Below, in pieces: positions 1-57,878 of a stretch of 64,000 bases of DNA. Both the position numbers and the translations under genes were made by a program. The DNA is from Batillaria attramentaria (Eukaryota; Mollusca; Gastropoda; Batillariidae), in the NCBI GenBank assembly GCA_018292915.2, contig JACVVK020000323.1, positions 176,001 to 240,000 of the forward strand. The letters run 5' to 3'. Numbering within the stretch: position 1 is the stretch's first letter; the number at the start of each line of letters is the position of its first letter. Under the pieces are notes generated by a model. It did not search any database and was not told where the DNA came from. It saw only the letters and a list, made by a program, of their open reading frames with translations.

Positions 1-95
1 GAAACGAACACGACGAACAACATGCAAGTTACCAGACTGGACAACTGCAGACGAAATTCCGGACAGGGTTTAATCCAGTTTGCAGAAGCACTGTG

Positions 96-97
<2 letters not shown>

Positions 98-128
<31 letters not shown>
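98..128 (+). repeat. (CA)n microsatellite
   Basis: About 15 CA units. Confidence 0.9.
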
Positions 129-130
<2 letters not shown>

Positions 131-388
131 CACTCGCTCATCCGTTCGCCATTCTCTCCCACATTTTCACGTCATTCATCGTCATGGTCAGCGTGTCATG
201 GTGACCATGAGGCAATATGAAGAGAGGTACGTACAATGCTAGTCTGGCCTGCGGATGTTTTTCGAACGTATTGCAAGATCTCCTCAGCGTGGTAGATACT
301 CCACTGGCGACGGATCGTGTCCACAAATTGTCTCCCCTTATATATCTCTGGAACAGTTTCAGAGTAAATCGATTAATAAAGTATAACC

Positions 389-423
389 AAAGATCTCTGA
401 TTCCAAGGTCTTTGGTATAACCG
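389..423. repeat. Ultra-short palindromic insert, copy 1
   Basis: AAAGATCTCTGATTCCAAGG followed by TCTTTGG, between two TATAACC (381-387 region and 415-421). Confidence 0.6.
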
Positions 424-546
424 AGAGAAAGGCAGATACCAATTTGCCTCACGTAAACACGCGCACAACAACAGCAAATTACTAGAAAAGAAACGTTTGT
501 CCAAGAATAAATGTCTACAACTCGGGGCTCTCACAGCTGAAAGGGC

Positions 547-632
<86 letters not shown>
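547..632 (+). repeat. (GT)n microsatellite
   Basis: About 43 GT units with one TATG interruption. Confidence 0.95.
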
Positions 633-633
<1 letters not shown>

Positions 634-860
634 CAGTGGATTTCTCCAATTCATGACTTGCTAGTTTAAGATAAAAAGTGCGCGGTCATAATCTCCAAAT
701 ACCGTTTCAGGATTTTTCTGTTGCAGCATTTTTAGAAGAGTTATCGGCCCTTCATGAGAGGCATAATAAGTTGTCAGACATGACACGTTTTCAGAGAACA
801 AATAGAATCCACTGGACTTTTTGGACAGACCCGGAGGACTTGGACTTCGCTTACTGGTGG

Positions 861-1026
861 GTGGGTGTTTGGGGGTTTAACGCCCTTTTCCACCGCATAC
901 GGGTGATATCAAAGACGGTGCAACGATGAAAAAGCCAGCACAAATATTTGGCCCCAGCCGGGATACGAACTCATGACCCGAGCATTAGAAGTCCAACGCC
1001 CTATCATTCGGCCACCCCGGCTCCCC
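861..1026 (-). mobile_element. tRNA-derived SINE
   Basis: On the minus strand it begins GGGGAGCCGGGGTGGCCGAA, with a tRNA-like A box and a B box (GAGTTCGTATCCC, slightly altered), and ends with GGACGTTAAACCCCC-like sequence and ACACCCAC. Relative to the family it carries several substitutions. Confidence 0.8.
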
Positions 1027-1339
1027 TACAACCTGGCTCTTCCCACAGTCAACAACAGGTGCAAGACACGACCACAAAGCTGGCAATTACATCATCGCAA
1101 GTTGGCCTCAAAATCCAATGGGGAAAGACCAAAATTCTCAAAATCAATACAGCCAGCAATGACCCATGCAGTCACACTGCACGGGAGTGAACTGAGTAGA
1201 GGCCTTCACCTACCTGGGCAGTATCGTCGACAAACAGGGCGGCACATACGCTGACGTCAGAGCAAGAATCGGTAAGGGATAAGCTCTTCTTGCAGCTCAG
1301 AAACATGTTAATTAGACAGCTGTATTAAAAAAAAGGCTA

Positions 1340-1436
1340 TGTCTGCATAGGTCTCATTGCTGTCTATCATTGTGCCTCTGCTGTTTACTGTTTCCGAGAA
1401 AATGCCAACAACTTTGTTACACAAGGGAGCCAAAAA
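1340..1436 (+). repeat. Fragment of tandem-core repeat family A
   Basis: Contains the family's typical pieces: GTCTGCATAGGTCTCATTGC, TGTCTATCATTGTGCC, GAGAAAATGCCAA and the terminal TTACACAAGGGAGCCAAAAA. Most monomers are missing. Confidence 0.6.
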
Positions 1437-1564
1437 CCGACTCAGATCCAGAAAACGTGGTGGTGGTGCTACTTTGATGTATTGCTTGCGGTGTCAGTGA
1501 TGCAGGCTAGTTTGGAGAAAGGAGACATAGATACGACGGGCGTGGGAAAATGCGTTTTTCTGAC

Positions 1565-2160
1565 TGGTCGTCATCCCTAGACACACCACGCCTACCTTGG
1601 TCGTCATCCCTAGACACACCACGCCTACCTTGGTCGTCATCCCTAGATACACCACGCCTACCTTGGTCGTCATCCCTAGACACACCACGCCTACCTTGGT
1701 CGTCATCCCTAGATACACCACGCCTACCTTGGTCGTCATCCCTAGATACACCACGCCTACCTTGGTCGTCATCCCTAGACACACCACGTCTACCTTGGTC
1801 GTCATCCCTAGACACACCACGCCTACCTTGGTCGTCATCCCTAGACACACCACGCCTACCTTGGTCGTCATCCCTAGATACACCACGCCTACCTTGGTCG
1901 TCATCCCTAGACACACCACGCCTACCTTGGTCGTCATCCCTAGATACACCACGCCTACCTTGGTCGTCATCCCTAGATACACCACGCCTACCTTGGTCGT
2001 CATCCCTAGACACACCACGCCTACCTTGGTCGTCATCCCTAGATACACCACGCCTACCTTGGTCGTCATCCCTAGATACACCACGCCTACCTTGGTCGTC
2101 ATCCCTAGACACACCACGCCTACCTTGGTCGTCATCCCTAGATACACCACGCCTACCTTG
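1565..2160. repeat. 33-bp minisatellite, 18 copies
   Basis: A tandem array with unit TCGTCATCCCTAGACACACC followed by ACGCCTACCTTGG. The copies are nearly identical except for one C/T site (GACAC or GATAC), plus one further change in copy 7. Because 33 is divisible by 3 and the unit has no stops in several frames, long repetitive ORFs appear on both strands. These are by-products of the unit, since none is linked to a start or splice context. Confidence 0.95.
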
Positions 2161-2435
2161 GACCTCGGTTGATCGGATTTGAGTTGCTGACTGTCAGTAC
2201 ACCCAAGCATCCTAGGTACGCGATAGCGAAGCGGATCTAAGGTCTTTCGTAGATCTGAGAGATTTGAAGGGGCAAACAACAACAGAAAAAAAAAAAAAAA
2301 AAACCAAAACAGATACTTCGAAAACAAGTTCATGGGATGATCCATTCCTCTCTCTTTTTACCCCAACCCAAAGGTGCCTAAACATGCTACTGCATGGTGT
2401 TGTTGCTGTGCCCTGCAAATGGCCAGTCACCATCA

Positions 2436-2438
<3 letters not shown>

Positions 2439-2492
<54 letters not shown>
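2439..2492 (+). repeat. (CA)n microsatellite
   Basis: About 27 CA units. A TTT(A)n-type run of 19 A lies 150 bases upstream. Confidence 0.95.
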
Positions 2493-2494
<2 letters not shown>

Positions 2495-2689
2495 ATAGTC
2501 ACTCACCCTCGGACATTGTGTTCATTTCACTCTTCTTTAGATTTTGAGGTTTCTTTTCCTCTTTGTTTGCTTTCATTCGTGTCCACTCCTTAGAAACACC
2601 AAAAATAACCAGGAATTAGCTGAGCTATACCACATACCATGTTTGGGGGCTGTGCGATTTTTCAAAAAATGTCAATGAGCAGTCAGTGG

Positions 2690-3330
2690 AGTGGAAACCT
2701 TTCTAGGGTCTGTAGTGAAATGAAAAACTAGTGATCTTTGTGTGACTAACAAAGGATGGAGCATATGAAGATTGTGGATTTAAAGAAGTTTTCATATTAT
2801 TTAAAGAACGCAGTAGGCTGGACAGAATTTGTTGTAGCCGCTTTTGTCAGCTCCGTGAGTGCAGACGAAACAACCTTTTTTTCTTTCTTTCTTTTTCATT
2901 ATTCTTTTTTATTGATTTAATGTATTTATTGATTGATTTTTTTGTGGTGGGGGGGGGGGGGAGGGTAGGGAAAAATTGTTAAACTACAGACAAAGCAAAG
3001 TTCGAGCACCCAGTTTTGAAACTATTTTGTAAACTGATTGCACAAGGAAAAGGTGTGTTCTCGAAAGTTTTTTTTTTTTTTTTTTTGGGGGGGGGGGAGG
3101 GGGGGGGGGGAGGGGGTTGTATCTGCCGGAAGAAACGCGTACAAATTCAAAAAGGATCTCTGCAAGAACACAGTGACTTCCTGCATTTTTGTCACGCGAC
3201 ATAGTTGGCGCGTAATCGAAAGAATCGCGAAGAAAGTGTGTCGTTGTCTTTGGTTAGTTTGTTCTCTGAAGCTTCGCTCAAAATAAATTGTGTTGGCTGT
3301 CCGCAGAAATGTAACATTTGCATGTTCTTT
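2690..3330. repeat. Dispersed repeat D, first copy
   Basis: AAACTAGTGATCTTTGTGTG and GACTAACAAAGGATGGAGCA near 2725, and TTGGCGCGTAATCGAAAGAA with TCGCGAAG near 3205, recur in the same order at 46995-47260. Between them are G, T and C homopolymers (2950, 3070). No gene is seen in 2600-4300 otherwise. Confidence 0.55.
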
Positions 3331-3529
3331 ACATAATAAGATATTATAAGACGGGCTGGTTTTTCTACGTACAAAGACAAGTGTTTCTATGGTTCATTAA
3401 TCAAACGCACGCCCTTACCATTCTCCGCACAGACGATGATGCAGGTTTAGCTCTGATAACGCCGTAAGAAAACGTTATCAATACTGACGCGCTTGGTGCA
3501 CCAGAACGCATTCTCGGCCAGAGTGAGTG

Positions 3530-3575
<46 letters not shown>

Positions 3576-4334
3576 GCCGATATCTTCGGAAGTTCTCAAG
3601 CATGGGAATGAAACATAGGCAGCCGTAATTTATCGAGATTTCAGAAGACAGCCTCCGAGGATTTGGGACTAATACAATGCTTCTGGAGTTATCGCCCTTT
3701 CGGAAAATTTGGTTGTCGCGCGTTTTCAGCCGTAAACTCTGATTAAATCACTTCATTTTTTGGCTGTTGATAGCACGAATGCGGTTCTGAACCAATCGAT
3801 TTTGGGAAGTGGTAGCTCTCATACGTATGACGTAAAATGCATCTCATTTCCAACGAGTTTGAATCAAGACGGAGTGCTGAAAATAATATCTTTTCTCTCC
3901 TAATGGCGGCTTCAGTTGTTAGACCGGGAAGACTATTTCACAAAAAAATGTGTGCCCGTTGAATATCTGGAGGTTCAGATATTTTGCACAGACTGTTTAT
4001 ATCACCATTTTCTTTCCAAACTAGAGATAGGCCGTGGGCCGCCCTCGGTTTTCGTGTCATAAAATATTTTTGCAATGCAAATGACATTTTCTGGTTTTTA
4101 TCATCAATAATACACCATAACTAGATAGAAACTGGGAGATCTCAGCTGAAATTTTGCGCACTGGTTTTTAATCGCGGATGAAAGATAATTAGAAAGAGCT
4201 TGTAAGGGAGGTAATCGGATTTTACTGAAGAGGCGCCGATTCATTCCCTTGATAAATAAATTAATTTTTCGACCAATCAGAAAGAGACTACGCTTGGAAA
4301 CAAACATGGCTGCCCACGCTTGTACGGGCGACCA

Positions 4335-4531
4335 ACAGTAGTGAAACAGTTTTCTTTCAGCGAGAAAACGATGCAAAGAGTCTCGGAATGTCGCGAAAGG
4401 TGGTCTTTGTTCGTCTGCACTCAAGGAGACGTCGCTCGTCATTCTTTGGAAGCCTTTAGTGACCTCAACGTTGACGAGGCAGGGTTTCACAAGAAATGCT
4501 ACAATCGATTACAGGCATATCATAGTTCAAG
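4335..4531 (+). CDS. Plus-strand exon candidate, transposon-type N-terminal region
   Basis: An open plus frame ends at a strong donor (TTCAAG/GTAAGT). It encodes KQFSFSEKTMQRVSECRERW and later a G-F-H-K-K-C-Y motif. N-terminal segments with a final H-x-x-C-Y are common in large mollusc transposon-derived and zinc-knuckle proteins, but the family is uncertain. ATG at 4370 is the first in frame. An earlier ATG at 4296 is in another frame that stops. No downstream exon was found, and it runs opposite to the 3' end of the large gene, so it may be a relic. Confidence 0.35.
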
Positions 4532-4577
4532 GTAAGTTTCTGCAACTTTTGTACGTGGTGCTTCGGATTAGGTTTGA

Positions 4578-4583
4578 TTTATT
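4578..4583 (-). terminator. Candidate polyadenylation signal of the large gene
   Basis: AATAAA on the minus strand, about 300 bases beyond the TAA of exon I. The distance is usual for an invertebrate 3' UTR. The sequence between is A/T-rich and lacks dispersed repeats. Confidence 0.4.
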
Positions 4584-4883
4584 AAATTGAATGAGAAGTT
4601 CGTGAAAATAGTATGTAATCACAATGATAATATGAGCATTTTTCAGTGATCTTGATAATTACGTTGCCGGACCTCATAATATAGACAGGTCTAGACTTCT
4701 TTGTAGTCACGGTCAACTTCAACGTAGCACGATGTATAGCGTCTTATTCTTACATTCTAGCATTTGGCTAACTGTGAACTAGTAATCCTGTCAATGGAAT
4801 GATTTTCTCAAGTTCCATAACTTTTAAATGAACCCATGTATGAAGTCGTTGGCACCTGCAGCCCCAAACAGACAATAGAAAGC

Positions 4884-51913
<47,030 letters not shown>

Positions 51914-51928
51914 CTGAAAGAAATTAAC

Positions 51929-51934
51929 ACACAC

Positions 51935-51992
<58 letters not shown>
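51929..51992 (+). repeat. (CA)n microsatellite
   Basis: About 31 CA units with one CG; on the minus strand it forms (TG)n just before the acceptor of exon A. Confidence 0.95.
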
Positions 51993-51994
<2 letters not shown>

Positions 51995-52024
51995 TACTTG
52001 TGCAGGCATGCTTTTGGGCCCCTC

Positions 52025-52422
52025 AGCCGCGAATTAGTCTTTGTGGCTTGCGCGGCTTTAAGCCCTAAAAACTCACCCTTTTGGGCCCCTTTTCAGTACT
52101 AGAGATATGTTGTAGGCTCATAAATCGTTGGGAAGTGTTTTGGTGGCGTAGAGACATGCTTGGTGGAAGCCTCACACATGCTGGCGCAAAGTAAACAGGC
52201 TGAAACGCACAGCTGTGCCAGCACGGATGACTGTGACAGCTTCGGGCCGTTGCAGCTCTTGTTCTCACGGCAGCAGACACCAGTGCATGCTTGCAATAAT
52301 TATTTATCATGCGCAACTGTTCCACAACAAAAGCTGTCTTCACTATCTCTAACTAGTCGCATACTTGTTTGTACTTACTGTTAGCCGCGAATTAGTCTTT
52401 GTAACTAGCGCGGCGTAAAGCC
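52025..52422 (+). repeat. 40-bp direct repeat flanking a 318-bp segment
   Basis: AGCCGCGAATTAGTCTTTGT then GCGCGGC.TTAAGCC-type sequence at 52025-52064 and 52383-52422. Either a tandem unit of 358 bp or a small mobile segment. A short minus frame inside ends at a good donor (AAAAGG/GTGAGT, ~52077), so an exon here is possible. Confidence 0.4.
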
Positions 52423-52599
52423 ACACAACTAACTTTTACTTACCCCATCTAGTTGAAGTCATTATCACTACCAAGTACTCGTGAGTGAATATATTTCCCT
52501 CTGGCTTTGTCACCACCACGACAGGTAACTGGAACAATAGTTTTGAGTGCACTTTTATTATGATGAAGAAAAAGGCAAAACTGACCATGAATCTCTCTC

Positions 52600-52609
52600 A
52601 CTCATTCAC

Positions 52610-52689
<80 letters not shown>
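52600..52689 (+). repeat. (TC)n(CA)n microsatellite
   Basis: CTCT run followed by about 23 CA units, next to the candidate first exon. Confidence 0.95.
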
Positions 52690-52692
<3 letters not shown>

Positions 52693-52698
52693 CCTGAC

Positions 52699-52836
52699 CT
52701 CTCCACGTTTTCTGAAGAAGGCCATGACGGCGAGCACGCAAAACGTGAAAGCAACTGCACCGGTCATGGTAAATGCCTGTATGTTTACGGCATCTTCTTC
52801 TCGTTCGAGCAATGTTTCGGAGTTCGTCGCGGCCAT
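52699..52836 (-). CDS. Candidate first exon with ATG and one transmembrane helix
   Basis: On the minus strand an ATG in good context (gtgATGG) opens MAATNSETLLEREEDAVN, followed by a clear hydrophobic helix (TGAVAFTFCVLAVMAFF) and RKRGE, then GAG/GTCAGG. It lies just upstream of exon A, and a helix there would fit TM1 of a polycystin-like layout. The donor leaves phase 0, while exon A needs one leftover base, so an intermediate exon or another donor is required. It may equally belong to another gene. Confidence 0.3.
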
Positions 52837-52898
52837 CACGTTATGCCATCACGACGTGCCACATACAGATTTCACCAAAGGCCTGAAATGTGCGAAAG

Positions 52899-52946
52899 GG
52901 TATGATCAAAGATCTTGGATTTGATTCCAAGGTCTTTGGTATGATC
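52899..52946. repeat. Ultra-short palindromic insert, copy 6
   Basis: AAAGATCTTGGATTTGATTC followed by CAAGGTCTTTGG, flanks GGTATGATC on both sides. Confidence 0.65.
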
Positions 52947-53147
52947 TGGGGAAAACACGTTGGGGGATGGACGGTGGGTGGAGGGGGGGGGGATGGACGG
53001 GAGGGGCAGGAGAGGGGAAGCGTGTGGGGGATAGATCACTGTGCAATCACTGACCTTTTGTTTGTGCTTATTCTTATCGCGAATATAATTATAACCTGCT
53101 ATTTTGTAATCAATTGTTCAGTATTTCCGAATGAAAACGTATTGTAG

Positions 53148-53345
53148 TTACAGACCCATACGCTTAAGTCAAACACGCTTAAGTCGAACTTCGGATACGT
53201 CGAAGCAAAAAGTTTTTCCCGGCCAAACTTGCTCTTTGTATGACTAAATTTTCCACGGATAAGTCGAACAAGTACTCAAAACCGGATAAGTCAAAACTCG
53301 GTTATGTCAAACGAAATCTGCAATTCTAGCCTCGGATAAGTCGTA
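53148..53345 (+). mobile_element. Tigger-like MITE fragment
   Basis: ACAGACCCATACGCTTAAGT followed by tandem 'aagtcgaac' and 'ggataagtc' motifs. The same motif set occurs at 16045-16130 and 62157-62291 and, in part, 11340-11415. Only one end is clear. Confidence 0.45.
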
Positions 53346-53637
53346 CCAGTCGCTGGCACGGGAATTTGTTTTTGTCCTTCTGATGCATCAAAACACGGCT
53401 TGCACGGAGATTTAACATTTTCCTTGCAAGCACAGGTTGACAGTGTTATGTATCCTGCGGGCCTTAGGGCTGGTTATCTTGGGTGGTAGAACAGGAAATT
53501 GGCGAGAAACACGTGCAAGAACAGAGCTAGGCGTGAGGTCTGACCCTGTGCCCCTGGTCTCTGAGGTTTTCTGTCGCCAGTGTTAAGGTGGTGATTTGCC
53601 GTCGGATTCGGAGTGAGTTATTCCTGGTGTGTGTGTA

Positions 53638-53678
<41 letters not shown>

Positions 53679-54003
53679 CAATGACAATGACAATCACAAT
53701 GACAATGATCCTTTATTTATCAACGGTAAAGCAATTAGCACAATTACCATTTTCAAACTTGCCGTTGCTACTCTAAATTACAAAAGAAAGAAAAAGAAAA
53801 AAGAAGAAAAAAATCAAGCATTTAAAACTGACAAGAAAAAAAAGAAGAAAAAAGTCAAGGACAATCATGAAGCAAAACAACTAAATATAAGCCAAAAAGT
53901 GAAGAGAAAAAAAAATCGCCTGTATAAGAGACTACATCTACGTTTAAACAAAGTAAACACACACACACACACACACAAAACACACACACAAAACACACAC
54001 ACA

Positions 54004-54046
<43 letters not shown>

Positions 54047-54198
54047 CAGGTGTCATTACAATACATGTATGTCAAGTCGAGCAAAACAATGGATGGTCTA
54101 TACAAAGTGGTGTCGATACTAAGAGATGGGAAGCCGGGCCGTGCATAAAGTGTTCTATACAGTCATGTGATTGCGTGCACGGCTACAAGTGAGTTGAT

Positions 54199-55253
54199 CT
54201 AGGGATCGGAGCAGGAGAGCAAATACCTGAAGATTTTTTCCTTAAACAGAGAGAGCGACGTTGCGTTTTTGGCAGTTGGCCGGATATTATTCCAAATGGA
54301 AGAACCAGAGAATGCCAGGCTTGTTTTATATATATCAATTCTGGGGCGCGGTACTTTTAAATTCAGTCTAGAGGTTGCATAACGAGACTGAGGGTGAGAA
54401 AACATGTCGCAGAGGTATGCTGGAAAAGCGTTGTTCCATACTTTAAACATGGCAACCCCCTTGTTAAATAATAGATGTTTGGACAGAGGGAGCATTTTGA
54501 GGTTTTTGAGTTTTTCGTCTGTAGTTAAGGATGGATCTGGTAGAATTTGTTTCGCCGCTCTTCTGTGTAAGGAGTTCAGTCTTTTTAAGTGCACCTTGCT
54601 GCTCCCATCCCACAGCGTAGATGCATAGTCAATATGACATTTGACATGCGCATTGAAAAATAATTTCCGAGCTTCAACATCAACATATTGTCTTAGCTTT
54701 GATAGTAAGAATACATTTCTAGCAATTGTTTTACAAGTTTTATTAATGTGGGATTTGCCACTTTATTTGGTTATCGAGTGTAACGCCAAGTAGACGATGT
54801 TCTGAAACCTGGGCTATAGGCTGGTCTTGAATACATAGGTTGAGACGTGAGTGGGTTGAGCTGGTGTCTCTGGCGCGTTGCTATTACCATGCACGTCAGT
54901 TTGGTGGGGTTAAGAACCATTGAGTTCGAATCACACCAGGCAGACACTTCACTTAGATTCTGCTGAAGACGTTCTGTGACAGTTTCGATATTTTTATCCG
55001 CAGTGTGAATTGTTGCATCGTCTGCAAACAAGTCACAGGAGGTTTATCACTACTAAGATGAAGCGGCAGGTCGTTTATATATAAACAAAGAGGAGTTGGT
55101 CCCAAGACAGAGCCCTGGGGCACACCACGCGATACTGTACCACTGGAAGAATACGACCCGTTGACAGTTACTTTCTGACGCCCGTCTTTGGAGATATGAA
55201 CTGAAGGAACGTTGAGACGTCAGAGGCCGCTTGAAGTGTCTGTACTGAGGCAC
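54199..55253 (-). pseudogene. LINE ORF2: reverse transcriptase C-terminal half, frameshifted
   Basis: In different frames: SRGV(P)...GSVLGPTPLCLYINDLP (55150-55080), MFADDATIHTADKNI (FADD catalytic block, 55031) and LNPTKLTCMV, then HLKRLNSLHRRAAKQIL and FSGSSIWNNIRPTAKNATS near the C-terminus (54594-54199). At least two frameshifts make it inactive. Confidence 0.8.
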
Positions 55254-55310
55254 GCGTTCGATCTAATGTCCGGTGTAGTTGTATTCGGGCCCGGACTGGA
55301 GAGTAGATTT

Positions 55311-55994
55311 TTAGTTTGATAATAGTATATTATGGTCAACAAGGTCAAACGCTTTCTTCAGATCAATGAAGACCGCACCTGTCAACTGTGAGTTGTTCAT
55401 CGCGGAAAGCCACGTGTCCGTGATGCGCGTCAGGGCCGTGTGACAGGAGTGCCGTGGGCGGAAACCCGACTGGATGGGGTGAAGGAGGTTTCGGTTTTCA
55501 ATGTACGCCAGTAAATGTTTATGTATGTGGCGTTCTAGAGGTTTACTCAGTACAGATAGTAGAGATATAGGTCTGTAGTTGTTTACGTCAGTGAGATCTT
55601 TTGTTTTGGGAATAGGTATTACTTTTGCCATTTTTAGGTCTTGAGGGAAGATATTCAGGCGGATACATAAGTTATAGATGTATGTGAGTGAATCAATAAC
55701 ATAGGGAAGGGAGAGCTTCAGAACTTTGGGGCTAATCTCGTCTGGTCCTGCTGACTTTTTGTTCGGCATAGAACTAATAAGCCGACCGACTTCGTGCACC
55801 GCTATTGGTGGTATACGGAGACCTGGACCGTTTGCCGTTCGTTCATTGCAAAATTTAATAAGTTCGTCTGGACACGTGTATTGGATGTTATCGTGTTGAG
55901 ATGGCGCAAGGGATTCAGCCACAGATAAAAAAATGGTCATTGAAACTATTTGGAGATAGATTAGAGGGGATGCCGGGGGACTTCTTACCAGCAC
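55311..55994 (-). pseudogene. LINE ORF2: reverse transcriptase N-terminal half
   Basis: Contains KVIPIPKTKDLTDVNNYRPI, SLLSVLSKPLERHIH, QSGFRPRHSC and AVFIDLKKAFDLVDHNILL, the fingers and first palm motifs. It then stops. The segment up to the GVPQGS motif is largely deleted. Confidence 0.85.
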
Positions 55995-57165
55995 CTCCGG
56001 TCACAACGGCCATGGCACGCCACACTGATGACACGTCACGGTCTTGTTGGATAAGCTTGTTAATAAGATCTTTTCTTGCCTGCCGAACCATGGACTTGAC
56101 ACGGTTTCGCTCTCTCTTGAAATCCGCGAAGCGTTTTTCGCGTCTTAAGTCATCCCGCACCTTCATGGCTTGAATAATTTCTTGGTTAAGCCATGGTGGA
56201 AATGTTGTATGTTTGACGCGTTTCCGTCGTAAGGGTGCGTGCTTGTTTAATATAGGGAGAAAGATTTCGTACCAGACTGAGAGTGCACGGTCAGGGTCGT
56301 TTTCATTATAAACTTTCTCAAATGGCGCTGTGTGTAAGTCACAGAGAAACGCCGCTTCATTGAAACGTTTGAATGATCGATATGTAAAATATGTATGACC
56401 TCCCTTTTTAGCTTTGGGAAGTTTTGCTGTCCATGTGCAGCTGATTGGGAAGTGGTCGCTAATACTAAGACTATCCACTCTTACATCACAGACAGCTTGT
56501 GGTTTGTTAGTATAAATATGATCTATGAGAGTGGAGGATGACTGTGTGATTCTTGTAGGAGAGAGGACAAGCTGGTTTAGCCCTAATAAAGTTATTGTTG
56601 AGTCCCATGCATGGTGCGGTTTCAGCATGTCTATGTTGAAGTCTCCCATGATGAGAATATCGGCATTCCTCAAGCAAACCTTTTCACACATATCTAAAAA
56701 GTTATCGTACCACTCGAATGTGGATGCCGGGTTACGGTACATGAAGCAGATCAAAACAGGGGAAGTTGTAGGGTTTTTAAGTTCAATCCAAATACATTCA
56801 ACCTCCTCAGTTTCCAGATCACTACGTCTGCGGGCAATGCCTCGAATGGAGGAATGTAAGTATACGGCTAACCCTACCTGTCCAGGTTTACATGGGTCCC
56901 GCCTGATGACGGAGAAATTTGGGACATTGATGTCATCATCAGATATATGGGAATGAAGTCTAGTTTCGGAAATGCCAAAAATATGGAAAGGGTCTGGCTC
57001 GTTCAGAAAAACACAAACAACAGATAGTTTGTTGAAAAGGTGGTACACATTGAGATGCCCAATGCGTAATGTTTCCCGTTTGGGGCACATAATACTAGTT
57101 GCAAATATCAGTATTACAAAACTCAGTAGAGAAGGAATCTTCCACTGACACAAAAAAAACCACAA
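55915..57165 (-). CDS. LINE ORF2: apurinic-type endonuclease domain
   Basis: A 416-codon frame with the endonuclease motifs LRIGHLNVYHL, ISETRLHSH, GLAVYLHSS, LIMGDFNIDM and ISDHFPISCTW (final D-H pair). A basic linker follows. It breaks by frameshift into the reverse transcriptase frame at about 55990. Confidence 0.85.
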   Translation of the reverse strand: MWFFLCQWKIPSLLSFVILIFATSIMCPKRETLRIGHLNVYHLFNKLSVVCVFLNEPDPFHIFGISETRLHSHISDDDINVPNFSVIRRDPCKPGQVGLAVYLHSSIRGIARRRSDLETEEVECIWIELKNPTTSPVLICFMYRNPASTFEWYDNFLDMCEKVCLRNADILIMGDFNIDMLKPHHAWDSTITLLGLNQLVLSPTRITQSSSTLIDHIYTNKPQAVCDVRVDSLSISDHFPISCTWTAKLPKAKKGGHTYFTYRSFKRFNEAAFLCDLHTAPFEKVYNENDPDRALSVWYEIFLPILNKHAPLRRKRVKHTTFPPWLNQEIIQAMKVRDDLRREKRFADFKRERNRVKSMVRQARKDLINKLIQQDRDVSSVWRAMAVVTGGAGKKSPGIPSNLSPNSFNDHFFICG

Positions 57166-57329
57166 TCAGGTAAACAATACAAGGTATGCAAAGTTCAAAA
57201 AAACAATACAAGGAGTTCAAAAGTCAAAATACGAATGGCTACACAATGGAGGCCCCAGACAGACGGAGAAAACCAAAATAATCCGTTGGAGAATGTTCAC
57301 AGTTGTGTGCGCGCAACAAAGGGTAATTG

Positions 57330-57363
<34 letters not shown>

Positions 57364-57878
57364 ATCCAATATCCCGTTGACACTGTGTGGTCCACTGTGG
57401 CAGTGCTGAGGTATTCCAGTCAGTAAAAGTGGTTTCAAGCTCAGACAAAAGCCTAATTTGTCGCGGACACCGCAACTTAATGAATCAGATGTTAGTTACG
57501 TAAGAGAACGACACAATAGAGAACCGCAGGTAATCTCATTCAGTAGAACTTTCACACTACACACCAGTGCTGGAGTGAGGGAAGTACAGAGGCTACACGA
57601 TACTTCGCGTTAAGGACTCGATAATACACAACTGGTTATGATAGAGCGTAGCGCTAGTCACGTATCATCGACTGTCATAGCACAGTGTTATAACCGTCAC
57701 AATTAGAAGTGTAACTTCACACACATCGCGGTAATCACCGTATGAAGCGATCAAAATAGAACAAAAGGCACGCAGTCTATGGTAGACACGGATTAATAGA
57801 TCCGACGAGCGCAGGAACAGTAGCATCCACTTGGAGAGTCGTCACGCGCAAAGGCAGTTACTCAAAACTGGTGACTGG

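Noticed and set aside
1565..2160. CRISPR-like array
   Set aside because: Repeats are contiguous with no spacers, and the genome is eukaryotic.
1494..2345. 283-codon minus frame and two long plus frames
   Set aside because: Products of the 33-bp minisatellite only.
55053..55253. Separate small gene on the minus strand
   Set aside because: It contains the GSVLGP reverse transcriptase motif in another frame; part of the broken LINE ORF2.
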